Source: Bacteroidota bacterium (lineage in GTDB: Bacteria > Bacteroidota > Bacteroidia > Bacteroidales > VadinHA17). From it: a stretch of DNA of 63,776 nt. The position numbers and the translations under genes were made by a program. The stretch is from NCBI GenBank assembly GCA_016718875.1, contig JADKBL010000037.1:1-63776 (forward strand), in the 5' to 3' direction. Shown one piece after another: positions 1-8,864 of this stretch. The stretch's first letter is position 1, and every line of letters begins with the position of its first letter. Under the pieces are notes generated by a model. That model had not been told where the DNA came from. It saw only the letters and a list, made by a program, of their open reading frames with translations, and made no database searches.

Positions 1-1
1 A

Positions 2-2206
2 GTTCTTGAAAGTGTCAGTTCCAGAATAGGGTTCCGGAAAATTGAGATCATAAACTCTCAGGTACTTATTAACGGGGTTGCCGTACTGTTCAAAGGCACC
101 AATATGCATGAACATGATGACGTTAACGGCCATGTTGTAGACGAAGCTCTTATTCTCAAAGACATACGCGTGATGAAAAGCCATAATATAAATGCAGTGA
201 GAACTTCCCATTATCCGCAGCAGGAGTTGTGGTATGAGATGTGCGATAAATATGGTCTCTATCTTGTGGACGAAGCCAACAATGAGTCACATGGAATTGG
301 TTATGAAAAGGATGTCACAATTGCTGATAAGCAGGAATGGGAGAAAGCTCACATGGAAAGAATGCAGGGCATGGTTGAAAGAGACAAGAATCACCCCTCG
401 GTAATATTCTGGTCTATGGGCAATGAATCAGGCGACGGGCACAATTTTCTTAAAGGATATAAATGGATCAAAGGCAGGGACGTCACACGACCTGTGCAGT
501 ATGAAAGGGCTGAGCATTTCACCAATGCACCTGAAAGGCATACTGATATCTGGTGTCCCATGTATTCAAAAATTGAATATATCGAAGCTTATGCAAAAGA
601 TAAAACCCAGGACAGACCGCTTATTATGTGTGAATATGCTCATGCCATGGGCAATTCAACCGGTAACTTACAGGATTATTGGGATATTATTGAAAAATAT
701 CCCAAGCTGCAGGGTGCATTTGTTTGGGACTGGGTAGACCAGGGATTGCTTGCAACAAATGAGATGGGAGAAAAATACTGGACTTATGGTGGAGATTACG
801 GAGAAGAAGGTATTCCCTCTGATGGAAATTTTTGTCTCAACGGACTCACCTGGCCCGACAGAACTCCGAAACCCGGCCTGAAGGAAGTTAAAAAAGTCTA
901 TCAGTATATTGGTTTTGAGCCTGTTGATTTAAATGCAGGAATGATTACAATAAAGAATAAATACAACTTCACAGAGCTGTCGGAGTTTATATTTGAATGG
1001 GATGTGGTTGCCGACGGAGTTGTATTGCAGTCAGGTACCATTAACCTGCCTGAATTCAAACCGGGAGCTTCATCCCGGGTACTTGTACCCTATGAAAAGA
1101 TCACTCCTGAGGCAGGTACAGAATATTTCCTGAATATCAGGGCTAAACGCAGTGATTCATGGAACCTGGTCCCTGAAGACCATGTTTATGCAACAGCACA
1201 ATTCCTTCTTGTTTCAAAACCGAAGGAAGCTGCTATCAAACAAACATATATATCACTGCTGCAGACAAAAACTACAGATAAAAAGATAGAAGTGGCGGGT
1301 CCTGATATGAAGGTTGTTTTTGATATTGAAAAAGGACTGATGGAATCATATAATTACAAAGGAACAGATTTCCTGAAGAAGGCACCGCAGCCTGATTTCT
1401 GGAGACCTCCAACAGATAATGATTATGGTTACGGGATGGATAAAAAACTTGGTGTTTGGAAAAAGGCCGGAGAACAGGCAGTTGTTACCAAAGCTTCAGT
1501 AACTCAACCGGATTTGGGTAAGGTTGTTGTAACTTTCTCTTATGATATACCAGATACTTCCGGAGTTAAGATCGCAGGATTTGTTTCATCTTATACTGTC
1601 TATGGAACCGGTGATGTCGTGGTAAAGAATCAGTTTAATAAACTCTCTGAACGTATTCCTGAAATACCAAGAATGGGCATGCAGATGCAGCTGCCTGAGG
1701 AATACTCGAACCTGAAATGGTGTGGAAGGGGACCTCATGAAAACTATCTTGACAGGAAAACCTCTGCCGAGGTAGGTGTTTATGAAAGCGCTGTTGCTGA
1801 CCAGTATACTCCATATATCAGGCCGTCAGAGAATGGTTATAAAACTGATACCCGCTGGCTTTTGCTTACAAACGATGAGGAAACAGGACTTCTTGTTATT
1901 GGTGATCCTGTAATCTGTTTTTCAGCTCTCAACTATATCCATGATGATTTTGAATCTCCCGGAAAACTGTCGCAATACCGGAAGGATGCAAAATCGGCTA
2001 ATACTCATACCGTAGATCTCAAGCCCAGGGACCTTGTCAATCTTAATATCGACTACGGTCAGATGGGTGTTGGCGGAGACGATTCCTGGGGCGCAATGAT
2101 TCATGAAAAGTACAGGCTCCTCGACAGGAATTATGAATACTCCTTCAGAATGCGGCCAGTTATGAAGGATGACGATGTGTTAAAACTTACAAAACAGAAA
2201 TTTTAA
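2..2206 (+). CDS. Beta-galactosidase, glycoside hydrolase family 2 (5' truncated by window edge)
   Basis: This GH2 LacZ-type enzyme hydrolyses terminal beta-galactosides or related beta-glycosides. The frame is open from base 2, so the N-terminal jelly-roll domain and the real start lie upstream of the window. Visible parts are the start of the TIM barrel (KGTNMHEHDD, usually KGVNRHEHDP), the acid/base Glu in WSMGNESG (codon 425-427), the nucleophile Glu in IMCEYAHAMGNS (codon 632-634), then the beta-sandwich and the C-terminal Bgal small-chain domain. Its full C-terminus ends in a normal stop. It is followed by an inverted repeat and a hairpin and converges on a secreted PHP gene. Family is certain; the exact substrate is not. 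Confidence 0.93.
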   Translation, partial: VLESVSSRIGFRKIEIINSQVLINGVAVLFKGTNMHEHDDVNGHVVDEALILKDIRVMKSHNINAVRTSHYPQQELWYEMCDKYGLYLVDEANNESHGIGYEKDVTIADKQEWEKAHMERMQGMVERDKNHPSVIFWSMGNESGDGHNFLKGYKWIKGRDVTRPVQYERAEHFTNAPERHTDIWCPMYSKIEYIEAYAKDKTQDRPLIMCEYAHAMGNSTGNLQDYWDIIEKYPKLQGAFVWDWVDQGLLATNEMGEKYWTYGGDYGEEGIPSDGNFCLNGLTWPDRTPKPGLKEVKKVYQYIGFEPVDLNAGMITIKNKYNFTELSEFIFEWDVVADGVVLQSGTINLPEFKPGASSRVLVPYEKITPEAGTEYFLNIRAKRSDSWNLVPEDHVYATAQFLLVSKPKEAAIKQTYISLLQTKTTDKKIEVAGPDMKVVFDIEKGLMESYNYKGTDFLKKAPQPDFWRPPTDNDYGYGMDKKLGVWKKAGEQAVVTKASVTQPDLGKVVVTFSYDIPDTSGVKIAGFVSSYTVYGTGDVVVKNQFNKLSERIPEIPRMGMQMQLPEEYSNLKWCGRGPHENYLDRKTSAEVGVYESAVADQYTPYIRPSENGYKTDTRWLLLTNDEETGLLVIGDPVICFSALNYIHDDFESPGKLSQYRKDAKSANTHTVDLKPRDLVNLNIDYGQMGVGGDDSWGAMIHEKYRLLDRNYEYSFRMRPVMKDDDVLKLTKQKF

Positions 2207-2215
2207 AAAGAATAA

Positions 2216-2287
2216 CTCTGTGTTTCTTTGTGCCTTCTCTGTGTCCCTCTGTGTTAGTTCTTATCGGTTACACAGAGAAACACAGAG
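2216..2287. repeat. Interspersed inverted repeat, 'cacagag' family, copy 1
   Basis: The left arm is built from ctctgtgt-like words and the right arm is ACACAGAGAAACACAGAG, its approximate reverse complement, with the loop around 2255-2269. A second copy sharing the spacing words and the right arm lies at 11757-11853. It sits between two convergent genes. I infer a small non-autonomous intergenic repeat; no transposase is nearby. Confidence 0.75.
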
Positions 2288-2288
2288 T

Positions 2289-2303
2289 CCCGATTTCATC
2301 GGG
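2289..2303 (+). terminator. Short hairpin after the beta-galactosidase gene
   Basis: CCCGAT-TTC-ATCGGG forms a perfect 6-bp stem with a 3-nt loop, followed by TTTAAAA. The stem is short and the T-run is weak, so termination is plausible rather than certain. It directly follows the cacagag repeat. Confidence 0.5.
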
Positions 2304-2316
2304 TTTAAAATATCTA

Positions 2317-3378
2317 TCAATACCTTATCTCAGCTTTTAATACCTTATTTTCTCCTGTAATTACATTGCTGACATCATAGGTGAGGGGAGATGCTGCCTT
2401 TTTACTTACAGCCACTCTTGTTACCGAATTGGCTTCAAGTGTTATTGCTGCCGGAGCATCCTTTGGTCCGTTTACAAGATAGAATGGAACATCAGACTTA
2501 TTTGTTATCTCGAAAAAGATTGTCTTCTCATTCTGAAAATATGGTTTGCCAACAGAGATACACTGGTAAAAGAAAGGTTTGGCATACTGTTCCCTTCCTG
2601 CAAGCTTTTCACCGAAATAAACAATTGTGCGTCCTGCAAACATAGCTTCCTTAAGTGCATCGTGGGTTCTCTCCTTTGCAAAAACAAGAGTCATGGGCCT
2701 GTGTTCGGGAACCGGATATCTTTCACTTATAATTGCATGAACATCGCTGTTTCCGGTCATTGTAATGTTATTTTCTTCACAGAAGGTAAACGCCAGCGGA
2801 TAAAAATCAGCATCATTGTAGATCTCAATCCCGTGGAGCCATCCGTTCTTAATCAGCTTCCTGTGCATATCGTACAGCTTTGGAATTCCATCCGGTTCCT
2901 GAGATTTCCACCCGGGATGATTCCACTGAAGGAATGCTCCCTGCTTTATTGCCTCTTCAAAATTGTCCCATACAGAGTCCTTTGCAATAAGATTAGCATC
3001 CTTTATGAAAAGTGCATTGAAATGGCCCGGAGGCATTTTTCTTGTGATCTCTGTTGCATGAACCAGGATAAGATTTCTCTCTTTTGCATATGTTTCACAT
3101 AACTTCCATGCCGCATTGTGGTCAACAGGGATAAAATCCTTTTTTGGAGTGTACTCAAGGTGATCTGCAATTGCGATTGCATCAAGTCCGTCACGGACAG
3201 CTTCGTCAACCCTGTTGAGCGGCCATACCTGACCATCGGAGAATATTGTATGCATATGAAAATCGCCTTTTAATGTCACATATCCCGGCAGGTCAGGCAG
3301 ATTAACTATTTTTTTCTGACCAGTGGCAAGTGTTATAGCAAGCACCAGAAGGAGCAGGGTTAAGATTGGTTTTCTCAT
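2317..3378 (-). CDS. Secreted PHP-domain metal-dependent phosphoesterase family protein
   Basis: A 353-residue protein with a Sec signal peptide (residues 1-20, ending TLATGQ) followed by a PHP domain. The first metal-binding motif DFHMHTIFSDG is at residues 39-49 (His41, His43), followed by IAIADHLEY and later GNSDVHA near residue 210, as in PHP hydrolases that bind two or three metals. The C-terminal ~80 residues look like a small beta domain. Known PHP proteins hydrolyse phosphoesters (nucleases, histidinol phosphatase), but the substrate of these exported forms is unknown. It lies 71 bp downstream of the secreted propeller-like gene on the same strand, so the two may be co-transcribed. 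Confidence 0.85.
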   Translation of the reverse strand: MRKPILTLLLLVLAITLATGQKKIVNLPDLPGYVTLKGDFHMHTIFSDGQVWPLNRVDEAVRDGLDAIAIADHLEYTPKKDFIPVDHNAAWKLCETYAKERNLILVHATEITRKMPPGHFNALFIKDANLIAKDSVWDNFEEAIKQGAFLQWNHPGWKSQEPDGIPKLYDMHRKLIKNGWLHGIEIYNDADFYPLAFTFCEENNITMTGNSDVHAIISERYPVPEHRPMTLVFAKERTHDALKEAMFAGRTIVYFGEKLAGREQYAKPFFYQCISVGKPYFQNEKTIFFEITNKSDVPFYLVNGPKDAPAAITLEANSVTRVAVSKKAASPLTYDVSNVITGENKVLKAEIRY

Positions 3379-3449
3379 GTCTGTAATTGTTTTGGGTTAA
3401 ACTCTTTCCCTGTGGGGGGAAATTAAAAAAGGGGTTATTTAACGAGTAA

Positions 3450-4712
3450 TCATTTTGTAAATTCAAATTTCTGGAATACCATTCCGTAGTGTGATCCCGG
3501 AGGATTGGACTGTATTTTCATTCCGTTCCAGTCTGTTGCAAAGTTACCAGAGTAGAGCAGCCATGCAGTTTTTCCATCCCTGCTGATGAATTTGGAAGGG
3601 ATATTGACAAAATAAGCCTGTTCCCCGAAGTTTCTGAGATAAGTAACCATTTTCCATTCTCCTTCAAGTCTGTCGGATTCAAGAATATAGGTGTGCATTC
3701 TTGCGCAGGTATTTCCTCCGTCGGTAATACACATAAGGAATTTCTTAAGAGGTTCATTATATGTGATTGTAACACAACCCATACTATTGTCCCATTCGAT
3801 CAAGGGTTTGATCTTTTTGAAATCATTTGTCCAGACAGGCTTTCCTTTTTCATCCTTTCCTGCATAAAATTCATAGGCAGCAGGGTTATTTATATTCTCA
3901 ACTGATGGAGTTACTCTTATCAGGTAGATCTGATCGCCTGTGATCCAGCTGACATTGTAAAACCTGTATGGATTATCATTTTTCATAGCCCCGTGAGCAA
4001 CAAGATATGCTTTCCCGTCGGGAGAATACTGCATGTTCTTACCGAAATCGACAAAATGTGGAGATCCTATTTTTACAGGATAACCATTTATTCCTGACTC
4101 ACCGAATAACGGTTTAGCGGGTGTATGAGGAGTCTCTTTCCAGGTACGGCCATAATCGGTGGAATACCTGAACCCGACAAACGGGCCCATCCATGGCCAG
4201 TTGAAAGTTGAATCTCCATACTGCGCGCTGCCTGCCGGAGCGAGACAGTATGTGCCGTAGTACCATATTTTGTTGTAGATAAGACTTCCGCATGGGTATC
4301 TGCCCTGATATGGAGCAGGGGAGCCCTTTGAAAGCCCAAGACTGTAAACAGTAAGATTTAAAGGATCGCTACCTTCAATCACAGCCTGTCCTGTTGTGGC
4401 ATTTTCACCCGCTGAATTTGATGATTCATTTGATCCGTCTAACCGGGGGCATGAGCCATCGGTATAGGGTGAATATAATTTGTCATCGTCGGCCCAGGTG
4501 GGGTACCAGGTATCCGCTACATGAAATCCGCTTTTCATCCCCAGCAGTTTAATCCCTGTAAAAGTATCTGATTTCCTGAACGGATTGCCAGCCGGGACTT
4601 CTGATTTCCAGATAAATGGTTTATATGATAGGGTATCGGGTTTTACCTGGGACCGGATAAAAGAAGTTGAAATAGTCAATAGAATAAGTGATAGAGTGAT
4701 AATTTTATTCAT
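3450..4712 (-). CDS. Secreted protein, probable beta-propeller (DUF4185-like)
   Basis: A 420-residue exported protein (signal peptide ~1-22). Short aromatic-rich repeats such as GFRYSTDYGRTWKETP, YSPDGKAYLVAHGA and DGKTAWLLYSGNF resemble sialidase Asp-box and DUF4185 propeller blades. Cys pairs may form disulfides in the periplasm or outside the cell. By family analogy it could bind or cleave glycans, but I see no catalytic signature I can name. It precedes the PHP gene on the same strand. The fold is fairly likely; the function is not known. Confidence 0.6.
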   Translation of the reverse strand: MNKIITLSLILLTISTSFIRSQVKPDTLSYKPFIWKSEVPAGNPFRKSDTFTGIKLLGMKSGFHVADTWYPTWADDDKLYSPYTDGSCPRLDGSNESSNSAGENATTGQAVIEGSDPLNLTVYSLGLSKGSPAPYQGRYPCGSLIYNKIWYYGTYCLAPAGSAQYGDSTFNWPWMGPFVGFRYSTDYGRTWKETPHTPAKPLFGESGINGYPVKIGSPHFVDFGKNMQYSPDGKAYLVAHGAMKNDNPYRFYNVSWITGDQIYLIRVTPSVENINNPAAYEFYAGKDEKGKPVWTNDFKKIKPLIEWDNSMGCVTITYNEPLKKFLMCITDGGNTCARMHTYILESDRLEGEWKMVTYLRNFGEQAYFVNIPSKFISRDGKTAWLLYSGNFATDWNGMKIQSNPPGSHYGMVFQKFEFTK

Positions 4713-4784
4713 TTTTTTGTTATTTATTTAGTTGTTTAACCACCCCTTCCCGGAGGATCCCAAGACATCTCCCCATCTCCCCCT

Positions 4785-4832
4785 CTCCCCCTCACCCAGT
4801 CTCCCCATCACCCAGTCTCCCCCTCACCCAGT
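4785..4832. repeat. Tandem array of three 16-bp C-rich units
   Basis: Units ctccccctcacccagt (4785-4800), ctccccatcacccagt (4801-4816) and ctccccctcacccagt (4817-4832) abut exactly. Degenerate relatives (ctccccatctccccct) extend back to about 4767. The minus strand has many runs of three or more G. The array overlaps the 3' end of the DUF3267 gene and encodes its last residues and stop. Confidence 0.9.
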
Positions 4833-5436
4833 CTCTCATAAAAATACGCCATTTTCTCATCCGCATCATCCCAGGTGTATATTTTTTTATCTCTGTTAAT
4901 AAAATAGAAATTAATGAGGGCGCATCCCCTGCACACATTGTGGCATGTACAAAAAGGAAAGCGGAAAGACTCCATTTCCATGTTCCCGGCAGAATAAAAA
5001 TCAGGACAATGACAGTTATACTGATAAGAACAAAGGGTACGAGTGCTACAAAAATAAATTGTGATGGAGAAGCAACATATCTGTGAGCCGTTACATAAAA
5101 AAGAAATTGTTTCAGGTCCATACCCATTCTGATATCCCTTGCCCCCGTTATGTAGTAGGGAATTATATGGAGTGCCTCATGAAACGGAATTATAAGTACC
5201 GGCAAAATGATAAATCCAAGAATTGAATATCCAATAGTATTGAGGCTTGTTACAAATAAGGTTCTCATCCATAATGCAACAAAGAGAAAAACCAGGCAGA
5301 ATAACCAGAAGAGAATTGTAACAAATGTTACATTTTTAAGGTATTTAAAAATGAATGGTATAAGGTCAGCATAATTAACTGCCAGAACCTGTCTGAAATT
5401 ATGACTGTTATTCAGATCTTCCACTTTGTAAGCCAT
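4808..5436 (-). CDS. DUF3267 membrane protein, HEALH metalloprotease-like motif (one frameshift)
   Basis: An integral membrane protein with about four hydrophobic segments (residues ~35-60, 65-90, 120-150 and 155-175). The zinc-protease-like HEALH motif lies in IIPFHEALHIIPYYITGA. The uninterrupted reading frame stops at 4792 with an implausible tail. Reading one frame over after GDA (near 4922) gives INRDKKIYTWDDADEKMAYF and then FYERLGEGETG, stopping at 4808, which fits the family C-terminus far better. I therefore infer one base missing near 4922 and a ~209-residue protein. The final residues come from the 16-bp tandem repeat. A peptidase role is inferred from the motif only. Confidence 0.75.
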
Positions 5437-5440
5437 TCAA

Positions 5441-5448
5441 CAAATATA
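5441..5448 (-). promoter_or_regulatory. TAnnTTTG -7 element (TATATTTG) before the DUF3267 gene
   Basis: The minus strand reads TATATTTG, a perfect match to the Bacteroidota -7 consensus. It ends only 5 nt before the start codon, so transcription would begin at or next to the ATG. Either the transcript is nearly leaderless or the match is chance. Confidence 0.4.
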
Positions 5449-5523
5449 CTTTTTTACCTCTGAATCGACATCCGGATTCCTGTTAAGATGATATCCGGAC
5501 ATTTAATCTGGTCCATAATTTGA

Positions 5524-5531
5524 TACATTTG
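5524..5531 (+). promoter_or_regulatory. TAnnTTTG -7 element (TACATTTG) before the DUF4294 gene
   Basis: TACATTTG matches the Bacteroidota -7 consensus and lies 16 nt before the GTG at 5547. It argues against using the TTG at 5520 as the start, since that codon would lie upstream of the transcription start. Confidence 0.55.
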
Positions 5532-5546
5532 CATAAAGCAAATTCT

Positions 5547-6167
5547 GTGAGACGTTACCTGTCATTATTAATATTACTCTTTCTGTGTATTGATCTGAAA
5601 GCCCAGGCTGACACAGCAAAACACAGGAATGATTCTCTGCCAGACAGGTTTTATCTGCTTCAGAAGGTCGAGAGGAATGGAGTCACGATGCCTGAAGTTG
5701 AAATAAAGGAGGTTACAATAGTTGGCGGGGGCTCAAAGAATACAGCAAGAAAAAGAGACTACAGAAGATATGAAAAGCTAATCTACAACCTTAAACGGGT
5801 CTACCCTTACGCTGTAGTAGTAAGGGAGAGGCTCAATCTGGTTAATGAAGAGATGAAGGGTATCGATTCTGAGAGAGAGAGAAAAGCCTATCTCAAAGAG
5901 GTGGAAAAAGATGTTTTTGCCAAATATGAGGATGAAATAGCACATATGACGATAACACAGGGTAAGTTACTTATTAAACTCATTGACAGGGAAACTCAGA
6001 ACACATCCTATGATCTGATAAGGGAATATAGGGGCAGGATAAGTGCTGCCTTCTGGCAGGGAATAGCACGACTCTTTGGTACAAACCTTAAGGCTGAGTA
6101 CGACAGGTTTGGAGATGATGCTGCAATAGAAATGATATTGCTGGAGATCGAAGCCGGCAGATTGTAA
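5547..6167 (+). CDS. DUF4294 family exported protein
   Basis: About 206 residues from GTG 5547, with a hydrophobic signal peptide (RRYLSLLILLFLCIDLKAQ) and then the DUF4294 region: a charged helical core (RRYEKLIYNLKRVYPYAVVV, later ITQGKLLIKLIDRETQNTSY). The family is conserved in Bacteroidota and its function is unknown. The open frame begins at a TTG (5520), but that codon overlaps a promoter-like element, so I prefer GTG 5547. It is followed after 20 bp by thpR on the same strand. Confidence 0.8.
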   Translation: MRRYLSLLILLFLCIDLKAQADTAKHRNDSLPDRFYLLQKVERNGVTMPEVEIKEVTIVGGGSKNTARKRDYRRYEKLIYNLKRVYPYAVVVRERLNLVNEEMKGIDSERERKAYLKEVEKDVFAKYEDEIAHMTITQGKLLIKLIDRETQNTSYDLIREYRGRISAAFWQGIARLFGTNLKAEYDRFGDDAAIEMILLEIEAGRL

Positions 6168-6187
6168 ATATCCGAAATCAACAATAC

Positions 6188-6742
6188 ATGAAACGAGTTT
6201 TTATTGCAATAAAGATTGAACCGGGAGATGAGCTTCTGAAAATGTTTTCTTCATTTAAAAGTGTTTTAAAAAATGAGAGCATAAAATGGACTGAAACTTC
6301 CAACATACATATCACACTGGTCTTTCTTGGAGATACTGAAGAGAAGAGAATAACAGAGATTGATCAGCTTTTGGCTGGTGTTTGTACTGGCTTTGGTGAG
6401 TTTGAACTGAAATTGAGAGGTGCAGGTGTTTTCAGGAATATCAGGGATCCCAGGGTTATCTGGGCAGGGATCAATTTTTCGAAGGAGATGGCTGATCTTA
6501 ACAAAGCAATCACCGGTAAGTTGCAGGAGACCGGGACTCCGCTGGAAAACAGGTCATTTAATCCGCATCTTACGCTGGGACGAATCAAAAGAATAAATGA
6601 CATTTCCCTTCTCTCCGGACTTCTTGAAAACTATACGAGTAAAGAGATTCAGCCTGTCAAAGTAACTGAAATTATTTTTTTTGAGAGTATCCTTCGTCCT
6701 GAAGGGCCGATTTATAAACCACTTGGGACGTATTTATTGTAG
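6188..6742 (+). CDS. thpR: RNA 2',3'-cyclic phosphodiesterase
   Basis: A 184-residue member of the 2H phosphoesterase superfamily (LigT/ThpR). The two catalytic HxT motifs are clear: HITL at residues 41-44 and HLTL at 127-130 in FNPHLTLGRIKR. These enzymes open 2',3'-cyclic phosphates at RNA ends in the cytoplasm. Length and motif spacing (about 86 residues) match the family. It probably shares a transcript with the upstream DUF4294 gene and converges on the sugar transferase. Confidence 0.92.
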   Translation: MKRVFIAIKIEPGDELLKMFSSFKSVLKNESIKWTETSNIHITLVFLGDTEEKRITEIDQLLAGVCTGFGEFELKLRGAGVFRNIRDPRVIWAGINFSKEMADLNKAITGKLQETGTPLENRSFNPHLTLGRIKRINDISLLSGLLENYTSKEIQPVKVTEIIFFESILRPEGPIYKPLGTYLL

Positions 6743-6760
6743 CCCCACGCCTCATGCCTT

Positions 6761-7363
6761 TTATATCCCTCTGCCTTTGAAGACTATCCAGACTGTTTCC
6801 AGCAGAATTTTCACGTCAAATCCCAACGACCTGTGTTTCAAATAATAGAGGTCATACTCCAGCCTCTCAGCCATCTGATCAACATCAGAGGCATAGCCAA
6901 ACTTAACCTCACCCCATGAGGTTACACCTGGTTTGACTTTCAGCAACTCAGTGTATTCCGGATTCCTGTGAATTATTTTTTCAATGAAGTATTCCTGCTC
7001 CGGACGCGGTCCCACAACAGACATCTCTCCTTTAAGAACATTTATAAAATTCGGGATTTCATCCAGCCTGTACTTTCTCATAACCTTACCGGTTTTAGTA
7101 ATTCGGGGATCGGCTCTGTCAGAAATGAGTTGAATGCCTTCGCTTGTACCTTGTCTTAATGACCGGAACTTATATATTGAAAATGATTTTCCATTCAAAC
7201 CAGTCCTCTTTTGTGAATAAATAACAGGCCACCCGCCGGTTAAAAAAATCAAAATGGAAAGGAAAAGAATAAGCGGGCTGACAACAATAAGAATGATGAC
7301 AGCAAAAACATAACCCCCAGCAGTTTTAATTATCCTGTAAAATAGATTATTAGCACGAATCAT
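6761..7363 (-). CDS. Bacterial sugar transferase (undecaprenyl-phosphate glycosyl-1-phosphate transferase)
   Basis: A 200-residue minimal transferase. One long hydrophobic segment (residues ~13-42) anchors it in the inner membrane, and the catalytic domain follows with YSQKRTGLNGKSFSIYKFRS, RLDEIPNFINVLKGEMSVVG, PRPE and KPGVTSWGEV, all diagnostic of the PF02397 family. It transfers a sugar-1-phosphate to undecaprenyl phosphate, the first step of O-antigen, capsule or exopolysaccharide repeat assembly. No other polysaccharide genes flank it, so it may be a stand-alone priming enzyme. The sugar is not deducible. Confidence 0.92.
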   Translation of the reverse strand: MIRANNLFYRIIKTAGGYVFAVIILIVVSPLILFLSILIFLTGGWPVIYSQKRTGLNGKSFSIYKFRSLRQGTSEGIQLISDRADPRITKTGKVMRKYRLDEIPNFINVLKGEMSVVGPRPEQEYFIEKIIHRNPEYTELLKVKPGVTSWGEVKFGYASDVDQMAERLEYDLYYLKHRSLGFDVKILLETVWIVFKGRGI

Positions 7364-7448
7364 GGTTTAAAATTACAAAAAGAAATGTGGTTAACAAAAC
7401 GTCAATAAATAATAGCAACACCTACAGAAAGGCCTCCTCCATTTTTCA

Positions 7449-7456
7449 TATTTTTG
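7449..7456 (+). promoter_or_regulatory. TAnnTTTG -7 element (TATTTTTG) before pcm
   Basis: TATTTTTG matches the Bacteroidota -7 consensus and lies 33 nt before the pcm start, in a 125-bp divergent intergenic region. No clear -33 TTTG is visible. Confidence 0.5.
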
Positions 7457-7488
7457 CAGCATCTAATTAATATTCTCAAAGAATCCTG

Positions 7489-8139
7489 ATGACAGATTCA
7501 TTTGAAGCAAAAGGGAAAAGGAAAAGACTGGTTGAAGAACTCAGGAAGAAAGGTATTTCAGATGAGGAGGTTCTCAGGGCAATAGATACCGTGCCTCGAC
7601 ATCTTTTTATGGATGCTGCTTTTCTGGTTCATGCATATACTGATAAAGCATTTCCCATAAGTTCGGGACAGACAATCTCGCAGCCATACACTGTTGCTGT
7701 TCAGACCTCCCTTCTGAGGGTAAAAAAGCGTGACAAGATTCTTGAAGTGGGAACAGGATCAGGATACCAGGCAGCAGTTCTTGCAGAAATAGGCGCGAAA
7801 GTATATACTATAGAACGCTTCAGAGACCTTTTCCTTAAAGCGCAAAAAACACTCGCTTCACTTGGTTATAATATCGACTTTTTCTATGGTGACGGCTATG
7901 CAGGGAAACCACAATACGGACCCTATGATGGAATTGTTGTTACAGCCGCTGCCCCTGAAATACCTTCTGAATTGCTCCGGCAGTTAAAAACGGGAGGCCG
8001 GCTTGTAGTACCTGTTGGCAATTCCTCATCACAGGTAATGACCGTTGTTGAACGAACGGGTGAAGATGCTTTCGAATACTCCCGGCACGGAGATTTTGTA
8101 TTTGTTCCAATGCTCAAGGGAACAGTAAACGGAAAATAA
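7489..8139 (+). CDS. pcm: Protein-L-isoaspartate(D-aspartate) O-methyltransferase
   Basis: A 216-residue SAM-dependent methyltransferase that repairs L-isoaspartyl residues formed by ageing of Asn and Asp. Diagnostic features are VPRHLFM (residues 35-41), the substrate loop GQTISQPYTVA (60-70), and SAM motif I ILEVGTGSGYQAAVL (84-98). The C-terminal GGRLVVPVG is typical of the fold. Length is normal for the family. It is followed after 7 bp by an MBL hydrolase, so the two are probably co-transcribed. Confidence 0.95.
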   Translation: MTDSFEAKGKRKRLVEELRKKGISDEEVLRAIDTVPRHLFMDAAFLVHAYTDKAFPISSGQTISQPYTVAVQTSLLRVKKRDKILEVGTGSGYQAAVLAEIGAKVYTIERFRDLFLKAQKTLASLGYNIDFFYGDGYAGKPQYGPYDGIVVTAAAPEIPSELLRQLKTGGRLVVPVGNSSSQVMTVVERTGEDAFEYSRHGDFVFVPMLKGTVNGK

Positions 8140-8146
8140 CCTGATA

Positions 8147-8788
8147 ATGAAAATATTCAAACTTGTCTTTTCTCCGATTGATGTAAATACTTATATCCTT
8201 GCAGATAGTTCCGGTGATTGTGCAATCATCGACTGTGGCTGTTACAATGATGCTGAATTTAAGGAGCTGACTTCATTTATTGAGGAGAAAAGCCTTAAAC
8301 CGGTATTGCTTCTGAATACACATTGCCATCTTGACCATATTTTCGGAAACAGGTACCTGCTTGAGAAGTACAATCTCCGGGCTCTTAGTAACGAAATGGA
8401 GGAGATGAACAGGAAAAACGGGCCCCAGCATGCTCTTCTCTTTGGCCTCTCAATGGAAATGCCCCCTGAGCCAGAAAGATTCATTGTTGATAATGAGATC
8501 ATAAGCTTTTGTTCAACTGAACTGAAAGTACTTGGTGTTCCGGGTCATTCAGCCGGAGGACTGGCTTTTTATAGCAAAAATGACGGATGTGTATTTACCG
8601 GTGATGCACTCTTTGCAGGAAGCATAGGAAGAACGGATCTGCCAGGAGGAGACTATGAGACACTAATGAAAAGTATTAAAAATAAATTATTCACTCTTCC
8701 TGAATCAACAGTTGTTTATGCCGGACATGGCAGCGAAACAACTATAGGGATTGAGATCAAAACAAATCCATGGTTCAACATGACTTAA
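8147..8788 (+). CDS. MBL-fold metallo-hydrolase, glyoxalase II-like
   Basis: A 213-residue metallo-beta-lactamase fold hydrolase with the metal-binding motif THCHLDHIFG (His59, His61, Asp63, His64), followed by PGHSAGG, GDALFAGSIGRTDLPGG and AGHGSETTIG. The pattern resembles YcbL-type hydroxyacylglutathione hydrolases, which lack the C-terminal helical domain of full glyoxalase II. Substrate cannot be read from sequence. It is likely in an operon with pcm upstream. Confidence 0.88.
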   Translation: MKIFKLVFSPIDVNTYILADSSGDCAIIDCGCYNDAEFKELTSFIEEKSLKPVLLLNTHCHLDHIFGNRYLLEKYNLRALSNEMEEMNRKNGPQHALLFGLSMEMPPEPERFIVDNEIISFCSTELKVLGVPGHSAGGLAFYSKNDGCVFTGDALFAGSIGRTDLPGGDYETLMKSIKNKLFTLPESTVVYAGHGSETTIGIEIKTNPWFNMT

Positions 8789-8864
8789 AGCATAAAGGTT
8801 TTGCGTCTTATTTTATACTATTGCCAATCCAAAATTAAATTCAGATTAATTAAAAACTCAAGAT

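Noticed and set aside
4741..4836. CRISPR array
   Set aside because: The C-rich units abut with no spacers and are not CRISPR-like; no cas genes are nearby.
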